From: an uncultured Clostridia bacterium
GTDB taxonomy: Bacteria; Bacillota; Clostridia; TANB77; CAG-508
Reading direction: 5' to 3'
Assembly: GCA_944391155.1 (NCBI GenBank)
Contig: CALXSO010000083.1
Location: 1 to 19,537 of the forward strand
DNA length: 19,537 bases
This document shows, one piece after another, positions 13,956 through 19,537 of this stretch (within the stretch, counting starts at the first letter, position 1; each line of letters starts with the position of its first letter). The position numbers were made by a program, and so were the translations under genes. The notes beneath the pieces were generated by a model. It saw only the letters and a program-made list of their open reading frames with translations. It ran no database searches and was not told the DNA's origin.

Positions 13956-14708
13956 ATGAGAAAAAAAGTAATCGCAGGAAATTGGAAAATGAATATGCTT
14001 CCAAATGAAGCAATAGAATATATAGATAAGTTATCAAAATTGGTTAAAGATACAACAAATGAAGTAGTATTATGTGTTCCATATATAGATTTATTTTATG
14101 CATTATTAGCAGCACAAAATACAAATATAAAAATAGGGGCACAAAATATGCATTTTGAAGAGAAAGGAGCATATACTGGTGAAATTTCACCTCAGATGTT
14201 AAAATCAATAAATGTAGAATATGTTATAATTGGACATTCTGAAAGAAGACAATATTATAATGAAACAGATGAAACAGTAAATAAAAAGGTAAATGCAGCA
14301 CATAGGGTTGGATTAAAACCTATAGTTTGTGTTGGAGAAACATTAGAAGAAAGAGAAAATGGCAAAACTGCAGAAATAATTACAGAGCAGACTAAATTAG
14401 CATTGGAAGGATTGGATGAAGAACAAGTTGCAAAAACAATAATTGCATATGAACCAATATGGGCAATAGGAACAGGAAAAACTGCAACAAGTGAAGATGC
14501 TAATAATTCAATAAAAGAAATACGTAAAGAAATTGCTAGAAATTATGGACAAGAAACAGCAAATAGAGTTATAATACAATATGGTGGAAGTGTAAAAGCA
14601 GAAAATGCAAAAGAATTGTTTTCAATGTCAGATATCGATGGTGGATTAGTAGGAGGAGCAAGTCTTAAAGTAGATGAGTTTAACAAAATTATTCATTTTG
14701 AACAATAA
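13956..14708 (+). CDS. tpiA: Triose-phosphate isomerase
   Basis: This enzyme interconverts dihydroxyacetone phosphate and glyceraldehyde 3-phosphate in the cytoplasm. The 250 residues are the standard length. All catalytic elements are visible: Asn9 and Lys11 in AGNWKMN, His94 in IIGHSERRQYY, Glu166 in AYEPIWAIGTGKTA (the mobile loop follows) and the phosphate-binding IQYGGSVKAEN and GGLVGGASL segments. I chose the ATG at 13956 with AAGGAGG 6 bases upstream; an in-frame ATG at 13938 would precede that site and add six unusual residues. It follows the kinase-like gene closely. A 340-base gap separates it from gpmI. Confidence 0.97.
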   Translation: MRKKVIAGNWKMNMLPNEAIEYIDKLSKLVKDTTNEVVLCVPYIDLFYALLAAQNTNIKIGAQNMHFEEKGAYTGEISPQMLKSINVEYVIIGHSERRQYYNETDETVNKKVNAAHRVGLKPIVCVGETLEERENGKTAEIITEQTKLALEGLDEEQVAKTIIAYEPIWAIGTGKTATSEDANNSIKEIRKEIARNYGQETANRVIIQYGGSVKAENAKELFSMSDIDGGLVGGASLKVDEFNKIIHFEQ

Positions 14709-14907
14709 ACAGCATTTGGCGTAATTATTTTTTTATTTTAATTTAATCTGTGTAATGGCATATTTTAAGAATTTAAACGCATGTGACTAGCCAAATACTA
14801 ATTCTTATCCAACTCCAATGGATTAAGGAAACATAGTTGTCAGTATCTTGTATAATTAAAAATCATCTTAAATTTAATCAAAAGATAATTTTATTCAATC
14901 AGAAGAA

Positions 14908-14997
14908 ATGCAAGATTATATTGACAAAAGTTTAGAAGGGTTATATCTTAAAGGTGAAAGCAAGGAAGAAACTGAAAGATGGAATAATTGTTATTAA
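14908..14997 (+). pseudogene. Possible gene remnant (29 codons)
   Basis: A short frame beginning MQDYIDKSLEGLYLKGESKE and ending RWNNCY has codon use like the real genes. It has no ribosome-binding site and is open only 8 codons further upstream. It may be the tail of a lost gene that once split tpiA from gpmI. I do not recognise a parent family; chance is possible. Confidence 0.25.
14921..14949 (+). promoter_or_regulatory. Possible gpmI promoter
   Basis: A perfect -35 box TTGACA (14921-14926), 17 bases, then a poor -10 TATCTT (14944-14949), about 100 bases before gpmI. It would let gpmI be expressed apart from the pgk-tpiA genes. Confidence 0.35.
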
Positions 14998-15048
14998 AAT
15001 AATAAAACTTAGTTATAAACTCTCAAACACTAGAAAGGAAGGAAAAAA

Positions 15049-16587
15049 ATGAAAGATAAAGTAACAATGTTAATGATATTAGACGGATTTGGTGATAATC
15101 CAAATAAAGACGGAAATGCAATAAAACTTGCAAATACACCAAATATTGATAAACTAATGAAAAAATATCCAAATACAGATATATATACAAGTGGATTACA
15201 TGTTGGATTACCAGAAGGACAAATGGGAAATTCGGAAGTAGGACATACAAATATTGGAGCAGGAAGAATAGTATATCAAGAATTAACAAGAATTACAAAA
15301 GCAATAGAAGATGGTGACTTTTTCTCAAATCAAGAATTAATTTCTGCCATAGAAAATTGCAAAAAAAATCATTCAAAATTGCATATACTTGGGTTAGTAT
15401 CTGATGGGGGAGTACACAGCCATATAAGACATTTATATGGTCTTTTAGAGCTTGCAAAGAGAAGAGATTTTGAAGACGTATATGTTCATTGTTTCTTAGA
15501 TGGAAGAGATACACCACCAGCATCAGCAGAAGGATATATAGTTAAATTACAAGAAAAAATGAAAGAAAAAGGTGTTGGAAAAATAGCTAGCATTTCAGGA
15601 AGATTCTATAGTATGGATAGAGACAAAAGATGGCAAAGAGTTCAAAAATGTTATGATGCTTTAGTAAATGGAAAAGGAGTTATGGCAAATTCAGCAGAAA
15701 AAGCTATTGAAGATTCTTATCAAAAAGAAGTTTTTGATGAATTTGTAGAACCAACAGTAATATGTAATAATGGAGAACCTGTTGCAAAAATAGAAGAAAA
15801 TGATTCAGTAATATTTTTCAATTTTAGACCAGATAGAGCTAGAGAAATAACAAGAGCAATAGTTGATAAAAATTTTGATGAATTTGAAACTAAAAAAATG
15901 AATGTATATTTTGTATGTTTTACAAGCTATGATGAAACGATGCCAAATGTTCATATTGCATTTAAAAAAGAAACATTGCATAATACATTTGGAGAAGTTG
16001 TAAGTAAAGCAGGATTAACGCAACTTCGTATTGCTGAAACTGAAAAATATGCTCATGTAACATTTTTCTTTAATGGAGGAGAAGAGAAACAATATCCAGG
16101 AGAAGATAGAATTTTAGTTCCATCACCTAAGGTAGAGACATATGATCAGAAACCAGAAATGAGTGCACCTATTGTGACAGATAAAGTGGTAGAAGCATTG
16201 GAAAGTGATAAGTATGATGTTGTAATATTAAATTTTGCAAATACTGATATGGTTGGACATACAGGAAGTCTAGAAGCAGCAATTAAAGCAGTAGAAACAG
16301 TAGATGAATGTGTTGGAAGAATTGTAAAAGTAATAGAAGAGAAAAAGGGAAATTTAATTATTACTGCAGATCATGGAAATGCAGAACAAATGATAGATTA
16401 CAAAACTGGTGAACCACATACAGCACATACAACAAATCCAGTACCTATTATATTAATAACACCAAATTCAGAATTAAAATTGAAAGACAATGGAAAATTA
16501 GCAGATTTAGCACCTACGATGCTTGAATTAATGGGAATTGAAAAACCAAAGGAAATGACAGGGGAAAGTTTATTAACAAAAGACTAA
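15049..16587 (+). CDS. gpmI: 2,3-bisphosphoglycerate-independent phosphoglycerate mutase
   Basis: This manganese-dependent enzyme of the alkaline phosphatase superfamily converts 3-phosphoglycerate to 2-phosphoglycerate through a phosphoserine. The 512 residues fit the family. Ser62 in GNSEVGHTNIGAGR is the nucleophile. Further metal and substrate motifs follow in order: LDGRDTPP, GRFYSMDRDKRW, NFRPDRARE, NFANTDMVGHTG, ITADHGNAEQM and HTAHTTNPVP. AAGGAAGG precedes the ATG. It is the third glycolytic enzyme of the cluster, in the order common in Firmicutes (pgk, tpiA, gpmI), where eno usually follows; here an unrelated gene follows after 32 bases. Spore formers commonly use this form, whose Mn and pH dependence in Bacillus helps keep 3-phosphoglycerate stored in spores. 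Confidence 0.97.
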   Translation: MKDKVTMLMILDGFGDNPNKDGNAIKLANTPNIDKLMKKYPNTDIYTSGLHVGLPEGQMGNSEVGHTNIGAGRIVYQELTRITKAIEDGDFFSNQELISAIENCKKNHSKLHILGLVSDGGVHSHIRHLYGLLELAKRRDFEDVYVHCFLDGRDTPPASAEGYIVKLQEKMKEKGVGKIASISGRFYSMDRDKRWQRVQKCYDALVNGKGVMANSAEKAIEDSYQKEVFDEFVEPTVICNNGEPVAKIEENDSVIFFNFRPDRAREITRAIVDKNFDEFETKKMNVYFVCFTSYDETMPNVHIAFKKETLHNTFGEVVSKAGLTQLRIAETEKYAHVTFFFNGGEEKQYPGEDRILVPSPKVETYDQKPEMSAPIVTDKVVEALESDKYDVVILNFANTDMVGHTGSLEAAIKAVETVDECVGRIVKVIEEKKGNLIITADHGNAEQMIDYKTGEPHTAHTTNPVPIILITPNSELKLKDNGKLADLAPTMLELMGIEKPKEMTGESLLTKD

Positions 16588-16619
16588 AATTTATGAGATA
16601 AAACTAAAAAGAGGTAAAT

Positions 16620-17330
16620 ATGTTAAAACAAACAAAAAAAACTAAGGAAATTTATGAAGATATACAACAAAAAATATATTATATGATTCCAGATAAATGG
16701 GAAAGACTCTATTTATATGCATCATTTATAGATACAAATGAAGGTAAAGTAAAAGGTGAATTATTCTTTTATTATATTCCAAAAGGAATTTTAAAAAAGA
16801 ATCCAGTAAATGTATATGAAATTCCAAGTAAATTTAATATTGATGAAAAAGAGTATTTACAATTAGTAGAAATACTTTATCGAAGGTTAAAAGGTTTAAG
16901 GGATGAATTTAAGAAAATAGAACTTGGTGAAACATGGAGTAATTTAACAATTTCAATTGAAAATTCTAATTTTAAAATACAATTTAAATATGATGATTTG
17001 GAAAATTCAGAATATTCTAGCTATGATAGGCATATTATTTGGAGATATGAATATCTAGGAATTGGAATGGAGCAATTGAATAAGGAAGAAAGAGAAGTTT
17101 TAAAAAGATATCTTACAGGAGCTAAAAACTTTGTCAGAGAAGAGTCTTATGAATCTGGAATATATATAAGAGATATCAAAAATATTATTGACTATGATAC
17201 ATCAGAAAATACTGAATTTCAGGAAAAAACAGATTTAGCTAATAAGAAAATTGAAGAGCATGAAAGTCATAGAACAATGAAAAATCAGATCTTATCATTT
17301 TTGGATGAAGAAGATAATGAAAAGAAATAA
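16620..17330 (+). CDS. YezG/DUF600-family immunity-type protein
   Basis: The N-terminal two thirds resemble B. subtilis YezG, which neutralises the LXG-type toxin YeeF. Shared features are an EIxxxIxxMIPxxWERLYLYA opening, a GELFFYYIP strand, LRDEFKKIELGETWSNLTI and a FKIQFKYDDL strand near residue 125. Family members act in the cytoplasm by binding a polymorphic toxin domain. At 236 residues it is longer than typical; the extra C-terminal part is helical and charged (about 160-236) and unlike anything I know. GAGG lies before the ATG at 16620. No toxin, LXG gene or ESX-type gene is nearby: it follows gpmI by 32 bases and precedes the iron-sulfur pair. It may be an orphan immunity gene kept against neighbours' toxins, or a relative with another task. 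Confidence 0.68.
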   Translation: MLKQTKKTKEIYEDIQQKIYYMIPDKWERLYLYASFIDTNEGKVKGELFFYYIPKGILKKNPVNVYEIPSKFNIDEKEYLQLVEILYRRLKGLRDEFKKIELGETWSNLTISIENSNFKIQFKYDDLENSEYSSYDRHIIWRYEYLGIGMEQLNKEEREVLKRYLTGAKNFVREESYESGIYIRDIKNIIDYDTSENTEFQEKTDLANKKIEEHESHRTMKNQILSFLDEEDNEKK

Positions 17331-17426
17331 AAAATATTAATATTATTGTTTTTAATATTAGGATATATGTCCTATGTATATAAATATGGATTTATTCCAA
17401 TTACAAAAATTGAAAGGAGCAAATAA
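17317..17426 (+). pseudogene. Possible tiny membrane peptide, split by a one-base shift
   Basis: An ATG at 17317 overlaps the end of the preceding gene and reads MKRNK before stopping. From 17331, in the next frame, the sequence reads KILILLLFLILGYMSYVYKY followed by GFIPITKIERSK and a stop at 17424-17426. Joined across a run of six A (17329-17334), this gives a 37-residue single-TM peptide with basic N-terminus. It also overlaps the ribosome-binding site of the next gene. One more A would restore it. It may be decayed, expressed by slippage, or chance. Confidence 0.35.
17359..17374. promoter_or_regulatory. 16-bp near-perfect palindrome upstream of the NifU-like gene
   Basis: TAGGATATATGTCCTA is symmetrical except for one central pair. 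It lies 55-70 bases before the start codon, where an operator would sit. No promoter with good spacing is clear here. It also lies inside the possible peptide frame, so it may be coincidence. Confidence 0.35.
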
Positions 17427-17428
17427 AA

Positions 17429-18121
17429 ATGATTTATTCAAAGGAATTAGAAGAAATGTGTAAAGTAGCAAAAGGAGTAGACCATGGACCAGCACCTATA
17501 CCAGAAGAAGGAAAATGGGTTAAAGCTAAAGAAATTAAAGATATTTCTGGATTAACACATGGTATTGGATGGTGTGCACCACAACAAGGAGCTTGTAAAT
17601 TAACATTGAATGTTAAAGATGGAGTAATTCAAGAAGCGTTAATTGAAACAATAGGTTGTTCAGGAATGACTCATTCAGCAGCTATGGCAGGAGAAATATT
17701 AACAGGAAAAACAATATTAGAAGCATTAAATACAGATTTAGTTTGTGATGCTATTAATACTGCTATGAGAGAATTATTCTTACAAATAGTATATGGAAGA
17801 ACACAAACAGCTTTTTCTGAAGGAGGACTTCCAGTAGGAGCAGGACTTGAAGATTTAGGAAAAGGGCATACATCACAAGTTGGAACTATATATTCAAGCA
17901 CATTAAAAGGACCAAGATATTTACAATTAACAGAAGGATACATAGTGGAATTAGGATTAGATAAAGATGATCAAATTATTGGTTATAAATATGTTCATAT
18001 GGGAAAAATGATGGATAATATCAAAAAAGGTATGGATCCAATGGAAGCTATTGAAAAAGCTTCTGGTACATATGGTAGATTTGATGAAGCTGTGAAAAAG
18101 ATTGATCCTAGAAAGGAATAA
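17429..18121 (+). CDS. NifU-like iron-sulfur cluster scaffold protein (GGGtGRT-associated)
   Basis: The 230 residues contain a NifU/IscU-type N-terminal scaffold fold, which holds a nascent Fe-S cluster on three cysteines. Candidate ligands are Cys in GWCAPQQGAC, in IETIGCSGMTHSAAMAGEIL and in DLVCDAINTAM. The second and its surroundings, followed by GKTILEAL, match the NifU pattern GCxxxxAxxxxxxExxxGKTxxEA. The protein then continues for about 110 residues with YGRTQTAFSEGGLPVGAGLE and ends SGTYGRFDEAVKKI, unlike IscU. This long form is known to me as the neighbour of GGGtGRT proteins in anaerobes; its actual role is not established. AAAGGAG is 8 bases from the ATG. The gene is followed by its partner 107 bases later, and the two probably share a transcript. 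Confidence 0.82.
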   Translation: MIYSKELEEMCKVAKGVDHGPAPIPEEGKWVKAKEIKDISGLTHGIGWCAPQQGACKLTLNVKDGVIQEALIETIGCSGMTHSAAMAGEILTGKTILEALNTDLVCDAINTAMRELFLQIVYGRTQTAFSEGGLPVGAGLEDLGKGHTSQVGTIYSSTLKGPRYLQLTEGYIVELGLDKDDQIIGYKYVHMGKMMDNIKKGMDPMEAIEKASGTYGRFDEAVKKIDPRKE

Positions 18122-18228
18122 TATCACGATATTAATTTAGAAAAGATTATTTTAGATAAAATTGAATATACTGAAATAAGACCATATAAAAATGGTAGAA
18201 AGAAATGTTAATTAAGGAGGAATAATAA

Positions 18229-19230
18229 ATGGCAGTAACATTTGAAAGTTATGAAAGAAGAATAGACCAAATTAAACCAGTAATGGAAAAATACGGAATT
18301 AAAGACTTTGAAGATGCATTAAAAATATGTACAGATAAAGGATTTAATCCATATGAAATAGTAAAAGGAGTGCAACCAATTTGTTTTGAAAATGCAGCAT
18401 GGGCATATACTCTAGGAGCAGCAATAGCTATTAAAAAAGGATGCAAAAAAGCAGCAGATGCAGCAAAGGCAATTGGAGAAGGATTACAAGCATTCTGTAT
18501 ACCTGGATCAGTTGCAGATGATAGAAAAGTTGGATTAGGACATGGAAATTTAGCTTCAATGCTTTTATCAGAGGAAACAAAATGTTTTGCATTCTTAGCA
18601 GGACATGAAAGTTTTGCAGCAGCTGAAGGAGCAATTGGAATTGCAAAATCAGCTAATAAAGTAAGAAAAGAACCATTGAGAGTTATTTTAAATGGACTTG
18701 GAAAAGATGCAGCACAAGTTATTTCAAGAATCAATGGATTTACATATGTAAAAACAGATTTTGATTATTTTACAGGAAAAGTAAAAGTGATAGAAGAAAT
18801 TGCATATTCTGATGGAGAAAGAGCAAAAGTAAAATGCTATGGTGCAAATGATGTTAGAGAAGGTGTAGCAATAATGTGGCTTGAAGATGTTGATGTATCA
18901 ATCACAGGAAATTCTACAAATCCTACAAGATTCCAACATCCAGTTGCAGGTACATATAAAAAAGAAAGAATAGAAGCAGGTAAAAAATACTTCTCAGTTG
19001 CATCAGGAGGAGGAACAGGAAGAACATTACATCCAGACAACATGGCAGCAGGACCAGCATCATATGGAATGACAGATACAATGGGAAGAATGCACTCAGA
19101 TGCACAATTTGCAGGAAGTTCATCAGTACCAGCACATGTAGAAATGATGGGATTAATCGGGATGGGTAACAACCCAATGGTTGGAGCTTCAGTAGCAGTT
19201 GCAGTTGCTGTCGAAGAAGCCATGAAATAA
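18229..19230 (+). CDS. GGGtGRT protein, function unknown
   Basis: This 333-residue protein carries the motif ASGGGTGRTLHPDNMAAGPA (around residues 258-277) that names the family. Glycine- and alanine-rich stretches suggest a compact globular cytoplasmic enzyme. Examples are YTLGAAIAIKKG, GLGHGNLASMLLSEETKCFA and GLIGMGNNPMVGAS. Four cysteines (in KICTDKG, QPICFEN, KKGCKK, QAFCIPG) lie in the N-terminal third and others at TKCFA and VKCYG, so a metal or Fe-S site is conceivable. There is no signal peptide or TM segment. A strong AAGGAGG precedes the ATG. The gene lies directly after a NifU-like scaffold, an arrangement I know from other anaerobes, and a hairpin terminator begins right at its stop. 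No biochemical function is known to me. Confidence 0.88.
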   Translation: MAVTFESYERRIDQIKPVMEKYGIKDFEDALKICTDKGFNPYEIVKGVQPICFENAAWAYTLGAAIAIKKGCKKAADAAKAIGEGLQAFCIPGSVADDRKVGLGHGNLASMLLSEETKCFAFLAGHESFAAAEGAIGIAKSANKVRKEPLRVILNGLGKDAAQVISRINGFTYVKTDFDYFTGKVKVIEEIAYSDGERAKVKCYGANDVREGVAIMWLEDVDVSITGNSTNPTRFQHPVAGTYKKERIEAGKKYFSVASGGGTGRTLHPDNMAAGPASYGMTDTMGRMHSDAQFAGSSSVPAHVEMMGLIGMGNNPMVGASVAVAVAVEEAMK

Positions 19231-19267
19231 TAGGGAAAAAGTGGACGTCCTTTTTTTTCCCTATTTT
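19231..19267 (+). terminator. Terminator of the NifU-like/GGGtGRT unit
   Basis: A 10-bp perfect stem TAGGGAAAAA (19231-19240) with TTTTTCCCTA (19254-19263), with GGACGTCC in the loop, followed by TTTTA. It starts directly at the stop codon. Confidence 0.75.
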
Positions 19268-19304
19268 ATACAATAGGAAAGTTATTCTTTTCTATTGTAT
19301 AAAA
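19264..19304. repeat. 18-bp-stem hairpin
   Basis: 19264-19281 pairs with 19287-19304 around a 5-base loop with a single G-T wobble. It overlaps the T-tail of the terminator before it, so the two folds compete or act in series. Confidence 0.65.
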
Positions 19305-19426
19305 GTCGCTACGCTCCAACGGTTGCACACAAATTTCTTTCAGAAATTTGGCGCATGAACAAATTTACGGAAAGCCAAAGAAAAAATTTAATATTTAGTA
19401 AAAGCAAATGGCTTTCCGATTTGTTC
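19305..19426. repeat. Palindromic intergenic element with GTCGCTACGCTCC block
   Basis: A locally GC-richer block (GTCGCTACGCTCCAACGG) is followed by a hairpin CAAATTTCT-TTC-AGAAATTTG (19330-19350) flanked by TGC/GCA. Then comes a larger inverted repeat, 19357-19376 with 19410-19426, 17 bp paired with a 3-base bulge. Base composition differs from its surroundings. It looks like a small dispersed palindromic element; other copies are not present in this window. Confidence 0.55.
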
Positions 19427-19496
19427 TAAAATGAAAAGCTACTGAATATACTATATAAAAAAGACAAACAAATTATTAATAGAAGGGAATATAAAG

Positions 19497-19537
19497 ATGG
19501 AAATAATAAAAGCAATCATGTTATTTTTAGTATTTAT
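19497..19537 (+). CDS. 5' end of a further gene, N-terminus hydrophobic
   Basis: An ATG with AAGGG 9 bases upstream opens a frame reading MEIIKAIMLFLVF to the window edge. The hydrophobic start suggests a membrane or secreted protein. Only 13 codons are visible, so nothing more can be said. Confidence 0.5.
   Translation, partial: MEIIKAIMLFLVF

Larger units (their letters stand above)
14709..15048 (+). other. 340-base gap between tpiA and gpmI
   Basis: No full gene and no clear tpiA terminator are visible. The first half has no recognisable structure beyond a weak ATTTGGC/GCCAAAT pair about 80 bases apart. A strong TATAAT (14851-14856) stands without a good -35. The second half holds a short reading frame (14908-14997) and a TTGACA box. 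Confidence 0.5.

Overview
The window is very AT-rich and gene-dense, with AGA/TTA/ATA-biased codons, strong AGGAGG ribosome-binding sites and TTGACA/TATAAT-type promoters. A SpoVT homologue, two rubredoxin domains, a GatB amidotransferase subunit and a NifU-like/GGGtGRT pair point to an anaerobic, probably spore-forming member of the Clostridia, perhaps a gut commensal. I cannot name a genus from sequence alone. Nothing looks like a phage or a large mobile island; this is a core chromosome with accessory genes and small repeats between core genes.

Layout. 1-709: 3' end of gatB (+). 710-1500: repeats, a terminator and a small two-TM membrane protein gene (-). 1505-1771: rpsT (-), divergent from rpiB. 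1981-3909 (+): an RpiB-family isomerase, a TagO/WecA-type glycosyl-1-phosphate transferase with a rubredoxin domain fused to its C-terminus, and a free rubredoxin. 3910-4671: a 760-base gene-poor stretch with repeats, inverted repeats and a minus-strand terminator. 4672-5568: hslO (Hsp33). 5699-7925: recD2, broken by one extra base inside a conserved helicase motif. 8042-8689: comF, with an awkward start. 8694-10679: a large KAP-like P-loop ATPase. 10763-11317: spoVT with a sigma-G-like promoter. 11489-16587: lower-glycolysis cluster pgk, [NUDIX, guanylate-kinase-like], tpiA, gpmI. 16620-17330: orphan YezG/DUF600 immunity-type protein. 17429-19230: NifU-like scaffold plus GGGtGRT protein. 19231-19496: terminator and a dense set of hairpins. 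19497-end: start of a further gene.

How it fits together. The glycolytic genes carry 1,3-bisphosphoglycerate to 2-phosphoglycerate, with triose-phosphate isomerase feeding in; gap and eno are not in the window. Two unexpected nucleotide-type genes sit between pgk and tpiA. The rubredoxins, Hsp33 and the NifU-like/GGGtGRT pair suggest iron-sulfur and redox handling. The observations most worth following are the TagO-rubredoxin fusion, a family of about 95-120-base structured repeats lying at gene 3' ends in a constant orientation, the recD2 frameshift, the KAP ATPase, and the pair of uncharacterised genes inserted in the glycolytic cluster.
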